Both the position numbers and the translations under genes were made by a program. A model generated the notes under the pieces. It saw only the letters and a program-made list of their open reading frames with translations, was not told where the DNA came from and did no database searches. 64,000 nt of DNA from Lethocerus indicus. Lineage: Eukaryota > Arthropoda > Insecta > Hemiptera > Belostomatidae. The DNA is taken from contig JACDQD010000006.1 of NCBI GenBank assembly GCA_019843655.1, positions 6,564,034 through 6,628,033 of the forward strand, read 5' to 3'. Shown piece by piece: positions 26,835 to 41,800 of this stretch; positions within the stretch are counted from its first letter, which is position 1, and every line of letters begins with the position of its first letter.

Positions 26835-29800
26835 TCTACCTCGATGTTGAATGTTAATGTTACCCTAAAGGGGGGAGTATCCTTACGGCTATTCACTGTC
26901 ACGGATTATACTCAATTGTCCAGGAAGGCATTGAAATTATTCCAGAACAGCCGAACAGACTGCTGAGCCTTGTTCGATCGTGCGGCAATATGCAGAAGGG
27001 GAAGTAGGCGTTCAGGAGTTAGCCTCGATTGTTTTCCTAGTCTAGTGTATATTTATTGTAGGCCATTTGATCTATGGAAGCAGAAGAAGAGTTGTGTCTA
27101 CATGGAAGGAAAATTTAATTTCACGTCTCACGCTAAGAAGAAATCTGTCAAAGTGACATTCATAAATCTTGAGGCTTTCTGTTGAAAAAACCGTTGTCGT
27201 ATACCGTACGCTATCGCATTTGTAAGCTATCACGGATCAAACAAATTGTTAGTTAATGGGAGCAAAACATGGTATCTTGAAAATTATAATTAAAACTCGG
27301 TATAATAAATCATATTATTGAAAAGACAGTAGACATTGCCGGGGAATGTTTGTTTCCAGTTAGATCCGCCTTCGGAGTATTAATGGAATCCACCCGTTGA
27401 ACGGCTCGCGTCAAGACGTATCACCGCGCCTTTCTCTTCCTCATATGCACCTATATGGTGCAAGAATAGGGACTTTAAAATATAATTCGAGGTTAACCTC
27501 TTCGCCCCTGCTTTTTGTCCACCGTTGTTCTTACGCCGTTAGCTATAGAGTTGATCGTTCGTTTTCTTCAGCCAGTTATTTACCACTTCAGCTGGTAGCG
27601 GGATAAAGGAATGCCGACCAAGGATAGCGGTAAATTTATTACAAAAAGAACACACTATATGCTTTCAGAGATTATTGCGATTCGCCATTTATTATTATGA
27701 AATATAACTGTTGACTACGCTAACAAGATTTTATTCACCAATCAGGATTATATTTTTATTTTTCTTGCTCCGCCCCAGTGGCGATTTCAGTTAAGAATAG
27801 TTCCAAATGACGATAGTTTATACATTTTTCGTGAATATGCTACAGGAAATATTTTCTTATTATTGAAAATATTCCGTGGGCGATGATTGACGTATCGTTT
27901 AAATGGTGATTAAAATGTATCCCGCGGTTTGAATTACGCAATAATACATTAATGATGACGCAATGATGATAATCGGTAAGGATATGAAAATCGACTGTTG
28001 ACCTTGTTAATCCATTATACACAATGCAGTTTACGTCCGGAATCTCGTGCATATCCTATATGTCCTGTACAGGAATATGTCTTAGGTATTAAAATGGTTG
28101 GGCAGATAAATCTAATTATTTATCAGATAATGATGAATTTATCTTCCGCTACTAGTAGCGCTAATCGTACAGGGAAACCACGGCCGGAATTGAAATAGAG
28201 GTACTTAGGCATGACTTATTTTATTTAGTGACTAATTGTACATTAATATTGCATGGCGCGTGCTATGCGCGTAATTTCCTTATCGTATTTATTAGAGTCA
28301 GTTGGACAAATATATATATACAACAAATAGTTGACAATATCTATAGCGATGGAGGAAAAATTCGTGAATATGGCCGCTGTTGCCCCGTTCCCAACATTCT
28401 TATTGATATGCGCACAAAGCAGCTTGTTTTTATAAATAATAGAAATAATGTATTTGAATCTACCCACAGAGAAGTAATATTTTCTAGAGTTCCTTATAAA
28501 TATTCAAATCGTTCCAAGAAACCGGAACGTTACTCGATCCAGTTGTTCACGCCCCTGAACAATTGTAACCTTCTTATTGCACACCTCTCGTATTGTAATA
28601 TTAATAATATGGAACTGCATATATTAAATTTGATTTAAATAATATTTAGACGAACAGGTTACATTGAAATAATTGTTGTCCTTGGACTTAAATTCGTTTA
28701 TATTTGATTGCGCTAACTATATTATGCCACTAGAATTTGGTGTCTTATAAATTATCCATAATATAGAGGAATGTATGTAATATTTCTAAAAGAAAATCAT
28801 TTTAATAATTTTAATTTTGATATATTCTTTTTGTATCCCCGACGGTACTGCTAGTCTTGCTATTGGCATATGTATGGTTCGTGCTCACCACAATTACACT
28901 TTAGTAGTCCCCGGAGGATGTTTATGCACATCTTACGGTACCAAAGGATAGAAAAAGTCGAAAAAAGCTACAAGGTGACATTCAGAACTAGATGTTGGGG
29001 GAGGGTGAACGAACGAGGTTAACGAACGTTGGCGTCGTGCGGGTTAGCATATATTTAGCAAAGAAGGCGCTACTGCGGAGAACCGGACCGCGGTCCGGTT
29101 CTCAGTTCCCCGCTTGGAAATATTGTTTCATTGAGACTTCTATTCGGATAAATAAGCGAATAAAAGTCCATTCCGATGCATTTCTTGAATATCAATTATT
29201 CTGAATCAAACGTGTAATAAACCAGGTTCATAAAATTTTTTTTCGTAAACGCTGTAAACCGGAGACCAACTTTTCACTTTTGCAAGTTTGTATCGTTGAA
29301 TGATTTAGCGACATTTTTAAATCGTTAGGGAAAAAATTATTTCGTTAATGAAATTCTTGATTAAAAAAATATTATTCCTGTAATTAGGAATCCGGACCCT
29401 CGGAATAAGATTTTACTTGCAGACTACATAATGCACGTTGAACGTCCGTTTATTAACGTAACCATGATTACAGTTTAAAATAAAGAAAAATGTGTACTTA
29501 GTAGCATAAATAACCGTCTTTCGTGGGAGGAATTACGTCTTGAAATTTGTCGAGTGCATGAAAAACGTACACCTTACTTTTCAGCGCTTATCTCATTCTG
29601 TATTTGTTGCAGTTGTAAAATTGCACAATCTGAGTTGGAAACTGTGCTATATATGCTTTAGGTGGCGTGTAGAGTTAACTTGTAATTTGTGCGCTGCTGC
29701 GCTCATTGCCGGTTGGCCGCAGAAAACATTGCAGCACTGCAATGACCCCCCAACAAGTCGACTTTTCAAACGTCTTTCCAAATTGCCTCATTAAACTTGA

Positions 29801-32800
29801 GACCGTATATTAGATTTAGAATCTGGCACCGATTTATGAATTTCCACTTTTTCTTGTTAATCGCAACCAGTCTTTTTATTTCTTACAAAACACCTGCCTG
29901 TATGACACTTGCCGTAACCTATGTTTGTTTAACGATTATAACTTAATAGTTATTATAAAGCACGTGTGGTGCTAACTGGATGGGCTCCCAGGTTTTGGCT
30001 TTCTGGACAGGGCGTATTACGACCCACGTAAGAAATTACACGCTTTTATAACCAATATTAATTTTATTGACGACAGGAACAATGTGGGTTGGGCGAGTCC
30101 AAAGTTGATAATAAAGTAGAAAGCCGAGCAGTCTGTGATAATTCAAATCGGTAAAAACGAGAACGACCATAAAAAGCAAAAGAATTATTTCGCCTGCTTA
30201 TATTTTAAGAGTAAAAGAATATATCGGCGTTGCTGTTGTTCTCTAACCGGATTGATTTCCAATTCAAATCAGAATGAGCTAGATATGAATGAATGATTTA
30301 ATAAATTAGGGACCCGAAATAAAGCTGTAATAATACTTTGATATTGCTGCTGTGACAAATGTTTGTATCGCGAACAGTTTATTTCTTACTTCTCGAATGG
30401 CATGAAATATTAATGGAGGTATTGTTTCAAACTGGCCGCTCAGAATATATTGAAACGAGTATATTAAGTTTTCGATATACTGCCATAAATAAACATTGCT
30501 TGAGTGTAAGGCCCGGCGGAAATAGGGTTTGGATAAATATATCGGACGTGTTGGGCAATATTTCATTGCAGAGTTTTACCATTTGGGCTGTCGGAGAGTT
30601 GCAAAACAGGAGGAAATTGACGTGTAACAGCGGTCGTGTACATTTTTGTACCTCGTGTTTCTTAAACGGACTTTCAGTGCGGCAGACCACACGCGCCCTG
30701 TACCTAACTAGCGGTATATTCTCACCATATTACCTAACGAAATGGGCAAAAACGACATTAGAACACTGCCTAGGGCAACGTGTGGGCCGCACATGGGCAC
30801 CTGTCTGGCCGTAATTATGATAATTATAATAAATTCACGCAACATTCTTAACGCGGATTTTCGCGCGGATTTAAATATAAAGCAGTTAAACAAAATCAAT
30901 TAGGCCAATACCTTTTTAATTAATTCGTTCCAAATTGAAATGTGATAATATGCTCAATCCTAAAGAGTAATTCTATGCGGCAAGTCTACGGCAGAGACAT
31001 AATTGCAGTGTAATTCCCAATTGCGACTATGACAGGGCTGTTTGCCAACCGATTAAATAATTATGACGCTAGAGTCGAAGGTTAAATCAGTGCCGAGCAT
31101 TAGTTTCAAGGCTACAAACTGATAATACGGTACATTTAATCCTGCAGGATTAGGATGATGATCCGGCAGGTAGAAATGGAATTCTTTCGCTTTCCCATAC
31201 CGAATTTCTCACGGATCTCTTTCTGGCGTTCAAAGCCCGGACCGGAAAGCCTCGTAAAGTAAGAAGTTTAAGTCCCCGAAGTTAAGTGGGCAAATGATCG
31301 CTGCCGAAAAAGGAGAATTATCAAACGAATGGGACTTTGGCCTCCGAGTTTATGAACGGACGGATGCCATTTCCATGACAACACCCTACAAGGAAAAAAT
31401 TAAATTCAGATTAAATATCCAATGTCACACATCAAACGTAACACAAGAGTATATCATAAAAAAGATAACCAAGATCATAAGATCATAAATAAAGATTTCA
31501 CGCAGACAAGCTTTTTCCTTATTAAAAAATGTTTAGGAATACATCACTGTATTCACTTTTTTGACTCTTTCGCCGTCGAAAACGAGCTTTCAATGGACCA
31601 AATGGGTGAAAGTACGTTGTAGCAAGGTCTGGGCTATACGCCTCAAAAACGAAGTGGTTTTTGCTGAAAGTGTTCTGAGGTGTGGCGACTTGCACAGCCG
31701 CTGAAGACAAAATGAGAGGATGGCAACCGTCCGCATTTAATCTGAAGGTTTATCTCACCGTAACGAGCGTTGTCGAGCGTTGAACCGTCTACTCCCTCTC
31801 TTGAAAAACGGCCCTTGAGAATCGCGGCAAGACAGTATCGATTGACGGTTGGCCAAAGTCTTTCTCGGGGCATTTCCTTCATGCCGTTCACCCTCAGATG
31901 AATCCGCGCCTCGTCATCGAGGCGATGAGCTGCCCCCGGTAAAAGACACGTTCCACGGGGGAATACGAAAGTGTGTTGACGGATGGACCGAGTGTATTGG
32001 CAAATATACATCGCACCAGTAGAATACAGTCGCTTGAGACGACAAAGTTTCGGACCACTCCGGCGAGAAACTGGCATTTCCGGATTTGAGGTTTGGAGTG
32101 GATAGGTGAAATTCCAGGCGATGTTGGTCTGAGCGGCGTGGCGGGCCGACGGATGGTCCGAGAGTTTGTTACGAAATTCAACGGCGCGCACTTTCACTGG
32201 TTTAGTTGGCGCGGGAATGGCGAACGGGACGGGCCCCCTCCCGACTAATGACCCACTCCCAGTTCCCTCACAGGAGAAAACGCTTAGTAAAAATCGCTCG
32301 ATTCAATGGAGAAAGATCTCGCATCACTATTGCTATCACTAGAAAGCAGTAGTATAGGCCTCAATTATATAAATATAAACAAAGTTAAATAACATGCTTT
32401 ACTGGATATGATACTCGCTACTTTAAACTACCCAAAATCTGTATCGAATTTAAAATAAATTCGTTTCCAGCATTAGGTCGGAGATTTAAATTTTTTTTCA
32501 GAAATTATTCTCAGCGCTCAAGTGCGTTAAACGGTCGGAATCAACAGTAGATATTTAGCTTGAAAAACTTGTTTCAAGGATGAACTCTTGGGATGTCATG
32601 CAGAGTTGGCATGTGAGAATTGACACCACATAAAACGCAGGAGGACATGTGCTGTAAACGCTGAGCGGTTATACAAATGCCCAACCTTCTATCCCTGCGC
32701 TATGACCGTATAAAGTATTGTTCCACTATTGCTGCAACAATTTCAACCTATTTTACTGAGCCCGATCATTTTATTTTGAATTTTTATGTGCGAACGGAGA

Positions 32801-35800
32801 ATATGATTGGCCTACTTGACAGCGTGTACTCCTTTTGATATATATAAAAATCTGTGTTATATATAAAAAATTACTAGACGAGAGATTTCTTGTATTAAGC
32901 ATTCGTGTTTATAAGCAGGTTACGGGGACATTTCGTATGCTGGTTGGTTAGCACTAATAGGTTATAGGCAAAAGGAATGGAAACTGTGTATATATTTAAT
33001 ATAAATGAAAGGAACGTTTCTTTCATCATACTTTAAATTAAATCCGTAAGTAGAACAATCCTTGTAGTTATATTTTTAAAGTCTAAAATATTTTTACAGG
33101 AATTAGCTTTTGGGGTACACAACAACACAGTGCTGCGCAGTATCAGTTCAACATTAGATAACCACAGAATTATTTATTTAAATCATTCGGCCGCGTGTTG
33201 GTTGCCGGTCTCTTGGATAAATTATAAACTGAAACGCCTCCCAACAACAAGCATGATATTTCGTTAATCGCTGCCAACAAAATTAGCATAGGCATTCCCG
33301 TATTTCATATACTGAACGGTATTGATCGCGTTATAGCAAGTTCAAATAGGACAGGTGTTGTCTTAAAGCTACTGTAAGTTATAGGCGTAATAATTTCTTG
33401 CCGAAAAGAATTTACAGTGCATAAAGTCGTCTCATTTTTTATTTCTCCGTTGGTATAGTCCCACCTTATTTTTGAAAGTAATATTACGAGTTAAGTCATA
33501 TTTGACCTTAATGAAATTCAAAGAATTGATTCGAGTTCACGGTGTTTGCCTTCACTGGACAAGATTAGGGGTCAACAATGTCAATGTCGGACATATTTTT
33601 ATTTGTTTCCTCTTGAAGATATCAGATTACTCACAACACTTTATTACATTCTTGTTTTTCAATATACAACAAGGTATTAATTAAAACATTAATGCGGCTT
33701 ATAGCAATTTCAAATTATAATGACGACAATAATAAAGTGAATCCGATTGATAAATAATAAATTAGTATATTCTTATAAATAAATAATGATTAATCGCACA
33801 ACATATCTAAAGTATTCTACATTTTTCAAGAACACCTTTTCGCATTTATTATATTTAATTTGTCTCAGCCGGAAACATTTATGGTTTGCAGGAAAATTTA
33901 GTTAATGCAACAAACAGGGTAACACAGTCGAAGCCTTGTTCTTATACCGGTTCAAAGTAATCAGAGATCAGAGCAATTAGTGATTTAGTACTTGCAGTAT
34001 ATTTCACAACGAAAGAGTGGCCACTTCAGAGTGTTAAGTTACAGTCGACTAAAGAATAAACATAAATTATCAATGTCATTCTGTCTAAAACGCTCCAATA
34101 CACATTCTTAAGTGGCCCTGGGTTATGAGAAGAAAAAAAATGTGTTTACAAAACCGCTGATATTGAATAACCGTTTGAGGAAGCCGAGCGAACAGTGTCA
34201 CCCTTGACCAGACATCCCACCGAACCCATCTGGCACAGGAAGTGGCTTCCCATTTTTTACATTTAACTCGTTCCAACCTGTTTCGGACAATTTCCGCGAT
34301 ATCACTAACGAGAATGAAATACCTTACTCAAGGAACGATAAATTCAAACGACGATCACACTACTGACGATGGCGAATGGGCGAAATAAAAACCGGACCTT
34401 TTGCTCGCTTTATAAATCCTAATGCTCATAAAGGTGAAACTCCTTTCTTAAAGGTGAACGTCAGTCGGGACAGGAAGAAAATAACGAGCTATTTCTTACG
34501 CAATGTAGACCATTACAATTTTGTAGCCGGATGTGAAATTAAGGCAGTGGATAGTCTAAAATTCTAAAATGTTGGTTTATTTTCTTAATTTAATTTTTTT
34601 TATTTAACATCTTTCCTAATTAGGAGCAAAGAAAGCGTTGAAAACAAATAACAAAGGTAAAAAATAATATAAAAGTATCAAATTAAGAGAAAGCCAAATC
34701 TATTTCCCAAAGAAATCTAGTAGTTTTATCCTGGTATTTATGATGGTTTAATGGTTTTAAAATTGTTTTAGAACATCTTAATTTAAAAATCGCCTTTATT
34801 ATTCTTGCGAATTCACGAACTGTTTTTAATTACAAACCCAATTTTCGTTATACTTTTTGTCTTACTTACTTATCCAGACCCAATTAATCATACTTGGGGA
34901 CCGGGAACGGGAAGTCGTCGGGGCCTTTCAAAGTTGAGAAAACCCCCGCGGCTATAACTATATAACCCGATTTTGGAATAGATATCGTTTTGTGACGATC
35001 GAAAAACAACTTTTCCCTTGGAGGACACCGTCCAGGAAATCAAAAACACGACCCAGTCAACACGATTGAAATGTCTACAAAATTGTTTCTAAGTTGTCCT
35101 CAGTTAATAGGTTTTTCGGCAGAAAAAAGTTCACGGAAGAAATTCCAAAAGTAAAGACTTTATTGTAAAAATCGAAGAATATAGAGTGGGAAGTAGTATG
35201 AACGATAATTTCAAATTTATCTATTTGTACGTCGGGCACATAACCTCTGCCAACAAGCGACTGTCTTCTTCTCGAGAACGTGTTTTTTTCAAAAATGATG
35301 TCCACGATGAGCTCAGGGCAGGGTTGAAAACACGAATCGAAAAAGAGCGTTTATTGTAAAATTCATGGAATATAATGTCGCTACCCTGTAAAAGTTAACT
35401 GTGCAATTTATATGCGATGAAAAATGATTTTCGTACTATTATTCGCCAGAGGTAATTCACAATAACGTTATTAGTGAAATAAATATGTGATTTCACTACT
35501 TGTAGTGTTCAGAAAAAAAGTGTTTTAATTCTATCGTTAGAACTTTTTATTATTCTAATGACGTTCCAATATCCGAGAAGAATAACGATGCTGCACTCTG
35601 AATGAGGCTAGGGTCATCCTATCCTCACGAGTTTGCCCCACATGAATGTCTCATTTTAGCGAGCGGAGAAAGCCCGGATTGGGTAATGCCGTCTGCAGAT
35701 GAAAACCTACCCCCAACATCTCTAGCATGGTGCAAACTTGCATTCCCTTTCAGATATCACAAACGCATTTGGAGCGTGTAAAATAACTGTAATTGTGATT

Positions 35801-38800
35801 TGATAATTTGGCAACAACTCATTTTACTTTTACTGGAGGCTGAATAATTCTTGTTTTTTTTAACAAATGCCCAATAACCCTGTAGCGCCGAACTCAGTCG
35901 TCCAACGTACACAGGATAAAAGATATTTTTGGTGAGAAAGAGAAGACACTTTTTCAAAAAAACTAATATGATTCGGCAACACGTATGATGCAAGGTCAGG
36001 TTTTGTTACAAGAAGCAGGGAGAAGAGACACTACCTGAGCCCACACTCGGTGATCCTATCCCCCTCCCGACAAGATATGAACGGGGTCTAAAGCGGTAAC
36101 CATAAGCTTTACACCCGTCAGCCTCTAAAGCTGTTGTTCATTCTACACGTACCGACCCGATTATTATGTACAATGTTATACCGACGATTTTTATTATCAG
36201 CTATTCCTTTATCCGGAACCTACTTTCATTATATTTGGGCATACAGGCCATTAGTATTTGAATTGTGCTAGTTTAGACTGAATTGGGAGAGGAGCTTATA
36301 TAATGCAGTGTACAATTTGATAAAATATTTCTAATCGGCCCTATTGCTACAATCTAGCAGAGTTGATTACTGGCGTAACGGAATGTTTGCACGTATCGAA
36401 ATATATATTAAGATTCGGCCCTATCCTATGCGAAAACAAGTGAAACCGGGGCCGTGTTCCTAAGGGGGACGGGTCCATCACGTAACCGTGCACGGCGGTT
36501 ATGTCACCGTGAAACTCGGAAACCGGAGACAAGACCGGGAAGTCGTGACCTCGGGCACGAAACCGTTATGACATTTAGCGCCGTTCAGACAGCAGGCGGG
36601 GAAGATTCGAAAGCGAGAGCCGACTAAACGAAAATTGGTTCGCTATTGGCCAGATTTCGCTAGTGGGGCAGCCCAACAGAATTGACTGATAATTTATGCG
36701 AATAAATAAATATCGTCAATCTAGCGATAATTCTTCGCCGGTTCCGGCTTCTCGCCAACCTCGATAGCGTTCCGTCAGTGAAATTAGTGTACTTCTTACT
36801 CAACTTAAAAGTAAAGGTAAAAACCACACACCAAGAATGGAAAAAAAATATATAAATAAAGAAAACATTTTCCAAGTGTACAAGTAACCTTCCTTTTACT
36901 AGTAATCATTTCATTGGTAGTAGCCGGATCATAATTGGACCTAACCTAACCCGTAAGACAGGCTTACTAAGTGGCCTAAAAGAATTTTTTTTTCTGATTT
37001 CAGAAAACATTACAATTGCTGTTAGTCCCGACAAATTACCTTCCCTGAACTATCCAGAAGGAATTCAGTTGTAATTAAATGAACCGAGATTGTTGTTGAT
37101 TTCGCGGTTGTTCTTATTTCGCAATACAGTAGAGTGGACTTGCTAAAACCCAATCCCGGAGACATAAATTAATGTGTCCCAACAAACCTATAAGGCCGGA
37201 TTATAATTCGATTCTATCGGTTATTAATCACCCGTTGTCGGCGGTGTAAATCGGCGAAAAACCCGACATGAAATTGACGTCGGCCACTCCGACAATAAGT
37301 GGCCAGTAATTGCTTCCCCGACGCAAATGTGTATAATTTCAACATAACCTGAATTATACATTTTCTCGCGTTTTCCCTATCGATTTCCCAGCCGAAGAGG
37401 ATATCGGTTAAAAAACGACCCTGACTATCGACGATAAACTACTTCTAATGGCCGGCATTACTTCGGTATTCCAACACTTAGTTGGGAGCCGTAGGCCGAT
37501 GATGTGTTGTCTGGGACGGGATTGAGAAACGATTGAATGAAGTAAAAACATTATATTCATCAAATATTGTTATCAATGTTTGGATAACGATGGTGACGAT
37601 AAAATGTTCAAAACCACTCCGGTCGAGTTTCAGTCAGGCGTAAGTCATATAATACGCACTAGCAGCTGCCGTAACTGTGTTAAGGCTAACATGGTCCCGC
37701 CGTCGCCGCGTTAATAACTGTATTAAATTTGCTCGGAATTTAAATCTTTCACAATATTGTGAAAAAGACCCCCGACCGGCCTTGGCTTTCCCCCCGTTCC
37801 TCCGGAAAACTTCGGAAAATTTCGATCGCCATGACACCGATGATATACCAAATCTTATAGCCACGTAATAATGGTATTTATTAACGGCTGTACCGTTCAA
37901 ATAATGATACTCGGAAAGGCAGTGAAAATTGGTATCGAAAATAACTCAAGTTCTCTAAGATGCGCTTTAATTAATTGTTGCTTAATAAAATAATATGTTT
38001 TCAATCACCTTGTTTATGTATTGTAATTATGACCTGTTTCATTTTTTCCGATGTTCCTGAGGAAGTTGTTCTCGTTTTAAATGCTCTTGAACTAAATAAG
38101 CCGTTCATATTACTAATGAGATAAGTTAAGGTCTTCGATTTTACCAATTAATAACTATTAAATTCAACATAAGGAATTTTAGTTCGAGGGCACCATTATT
38201 CGGATAACTAGTTCAGAGGGTTATGAGAAATAGTTACTTAAAGTCTAGTAAATTTATCCTGTTATTACTTCATTTCAAGACAAATGTTATATGAGGAATG
38301 TTTTAGGAATAGAATTCGGATTTATGATTAAATTGATTGGAATTTACCTGTTGCAATCCAGAATCTTTTGTGAATGATTGGAAGTGAAACAATTCAAAAC
38401 GGAATTTTATGAATTCTCAGGCATCTGTGACTAGATCTAGATGTAGGCAATCTTTATGTGGTTGAGCGGCTCCAGGCTGTTTGAATCGGTGGAGCGATTT
38501 CTTTTTTAGCAAATGGAATCAAAATTCGTATAATTGCTGGATAGTTGTATGTAAATAGATAATAAGGTACGGTGGAATATCCTGCCAAAATTTTAGCCAC
38601 AGTGTTCAAGGCTCGCCGCTGAGTGAAATTTAGAATTCATCGTCAAGATCTGGGTTTCTTAAACAAGACAATTATCGCCTCATCTTTACCCGGGTTGCTC
38701 CATCCTTCTCTTAGCCCGCATTTAGCGAGACCGGTTGAAATAAGAAGCTCTTTTAGTGTGCCCACTTTTTAATAGCTTTTATATAATAATTTAGGATACA

Positions 38801-41800
38801 CCCTGTTGGGGTTCGTCGGTCTGTTCTTATACTAAACCGGTTTCGGCTTGTCGCCAACAAAACTAGGGACGGGACCCTACTGAGGGTGGCGATCGGCCGA
38901 AACCAGTCTAGATAAATCAGCGAGTGATGGCGAAATTAATTTTTAGAATATTACCCTTTACTCTAGATTCAGAAATGAATAGAATGGAAAGGTTGCATAT
39001 TGCACAAAATGGAAACGTATAACGTTGTACAGGGACATTGGTGGCCGCTCATAATCCAACGAATAAATAACAGAAAATCCTGACTTTATGCCAGCACGAC
39101 GGATGAAGTTTGAAAGAAATGTGAATTTATCAATTTCACGAAAATTGGATGTATTTTTTCTATTTATTTATACAGTTTTAGAAGTAACCTGTCGGTTAGA
39201 TATACGCGAAATGTAGGATTTTTTCGAATAGATCTGCGAGATGACTGAAGGAAAACATGTCTTATTTAACGAGGAAGCACCCATTTTTAGACCCCTAACG
39301 ACCAATTAATTTCTAGTTAGTGATTCTACGAAAATAAAAATGATTTCCCAAGCAAACCTTGAAGAGTAGAATATTGTAAATGAGCAATCTTAGATCCGGG
39401 AAATATCATTCTAGATGTTAGCACAAATTAATTACTTTTAATATTTTAGGAAATTATTTCAAACCATAAAATACATATTTGTTAAATTTTTACACATTTC
39501 GAAAAAAATTAAATTTAGATCCTTATTTCCATGTTCAGTGTCTTCTATACTCAAAAGTATTGAAAATTTGTCCAAATAATAATTATTATAATTTTTATTA
39601 GTCTCTCGTTGAATAATTAAATATGTTATACATAAAATAGGGGCGATTTTAATCCTTACGAATTATCTCTTCGTTCTTTGATTGATAAACTCAAATTTGA
39701 AACTAAAGAGAAGAATCTGTGTTTTTGTTTGATGATTCTTAAAAATATGAAATGGTATAATCTTCCAATTTCTATACCTCTGCGCACTTCACTTAAACGA
39801 GACTTCTTCAACTCACGGAGTTTAGCATCAATATTTAGTTTTAAAAAATACAGTCAGCATAACTTGACTGTTTATCGCGAAGCTGTTTTATTGCAGGCTT
39901 TGGGCTCCTAACGAGCTCCGCTGGTTGTAAATATTTTTCATCTTCTGAAACTTGGACTCATGTCAAAGAAAGATCCTAACCGTCAGGCTAACAGTCCGAG
40001 TCAGATCAACACTTATCCTCCCTCGCTCAAGGCTCCTGGAGACTTCGTAACGGCTTTCACTACTCATCAGATGAAATGATTTAATAGTGCGTAAAATTAA
40101 TGCATATCTGAATAATATTTGAACCCAAAGTGGGTGCGAATTAATTGTCAGCGATCATTCTTAGCAACGAAGAAAAGAAATATAAATAATGATTTTTATT
40201 GTTTCAGGGTTTCTGTTGACGATGCTCTGCGGTATATGCGCCATCAGTTTAAGCAGCATTATAGTCGCTGTCGACCCCTACCAAATTCTGTTCAGAATGG
40301 TGAGTTATTAAGATATTCATTTGCTAATTTCGGTTACATATACATTAAATCATGTTAACGTTTGAAATATATTAGCATGCAGTTGGTACACTTTTTGTAA
40401 TTGAAAAGAAAATTAACGTTGTGCTCAAACATAAATTTTCGGCATGTTTGGGATCCAGCAGCCGTTCGAATCCTGTTTGGGACCTTTTCGAAAAATTTCG
40501 CAGTCGTTTCGAAATATTTCGCAACAAAGTGAACCCGCTGGAAATAAACCAGGTTTAAATTATTAGGCCCCGATATTGACCCTGGTAGGATCCAGGCCTT
40601 GATGATTATACGGGCTGGGACGCATTTAATTATTTCTAGAAGAAATGCGACAGTATGTAGTAACATTGCTCGGATCTAAAATATGAATCTAATATAAATT
40701 CACCGCGAATGTTGGATGTGCGTTTATTCTTGAACTGCCGTAGGCAATTTGCGCAACCTCTTTAACCTCTAAGATAAAACCAGTTTCAGTTCGTCGTCCG
40801 CTTGACCGAATTCGCAAAATTCTCGTCTATATCGAGAAAAGAATGATTTTCATTTATTACTATATTACCGATTTCAATTTCATACCACTTTGGACCGATG
40901 CCCCAAAGTTTCTAAATGGCTTTCTTAATGGGTTTTCGCAAAACGCTTATCTCTGCTGTCTATGTTCCTCCTGCACGTGATTAACCAACAACCTGTTATC
41001 GAATAACAGAACGGACCGCAGTCCGTTTGTTTTTCTCCACAGTCCGTTCAAGTTTTGTTTTTCTTTAGTGAAGTGAATTCTGAAATAACAAGAACAAAAC
41101 AATAACGATTTTAATTAAACATTATTTTATCTCTAATTAACTTCATTTATCAGACTTTCTTCTACTATTTATAGTTCTAACCTTTCAGAACTAAGCATAT
41201 CGAAATTTGATAACATTACATATCAGATAATTCCGTACGTTTTGCTATTAAATAAACTCAGAATATGAATGTATGTCGAAACAGGAAACAAATGTTCACC
41301 TCTTGTGATGTAAATAAACCAATTTGAATTAATTATTTTCCCTAAAAAAGGAAAGGCTTCCGCATCATCAATCAATCTTCCGATTAGTCAACTTAACCTT
41401 CTCAGAATCTGGAAGTGGAAATAAATGATTCAGTCGGACTAATTGAGTACCTTTTACAGTGATATCATTCTCTGTTTTTTATTCACAAAAAATAAGACAA
41501 AGTAAAATCTCCATTCCAACTTAATAAGTTCTGGTCGCGATTAATTAAAATCAGTCTTTACATCATCATGATAAAATAGGATAACGAAAAAAGTTGACAG
41601 CCTTCAGATATAATTCAATTGAATATTTTATTATGGTTTTCTGGCCGCATATACTGCAAGTACATCACTGAACACAGTATTTTAATTTTTGGTATAATGA
41701 CTGAATAAAACTTACTGGATGTTTCCGGGTGGCCCCCCCCTCCACCGATACTTTTTGTGGTGAAAAAGTTATAACAGCTTACTTTACTCGAACATTTCTT

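Larger units (their letters stand above)
15778..40207 (+). other. intron 1 of the CD36-family gene (24.4 kb)
   Basis: GT-AG intron between the cytoplasmic-tail exon and the first membrane-helix exon. I found no nested gene. Open frames inside, including 184 codons at 31,643-32,197 on the minus strand and 136 codons at 28,228-28,638 on the plus strand, match nothing I know. The intron holds (TA)n repeats, hammerhead-bearing repeat copies near 23.3-23.9 and 38.8 kb, a perfect palindrome at 29,078-29,103, a GATA-site cluster near 18.62 kb and a GC-richer block at about 22,600-23,110. An intron this long after the first coding exon often carries enhancers. Confidence 0.85.

Noticed and set aside
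28228..28638. 136-codon open frame on the plus strand in intron 1
   Set aside because: The sequence is low in family-like features and matches nothing I know; length is within chance for this amount of DNA.
31643..32197. 184-codon open frame on the minus strand in intron 1
   Set aside because: No domain, signal or known motif; composition is that of the surrounding GC-richer intron; no splice partners or conserved signature. Possible but unsupported.
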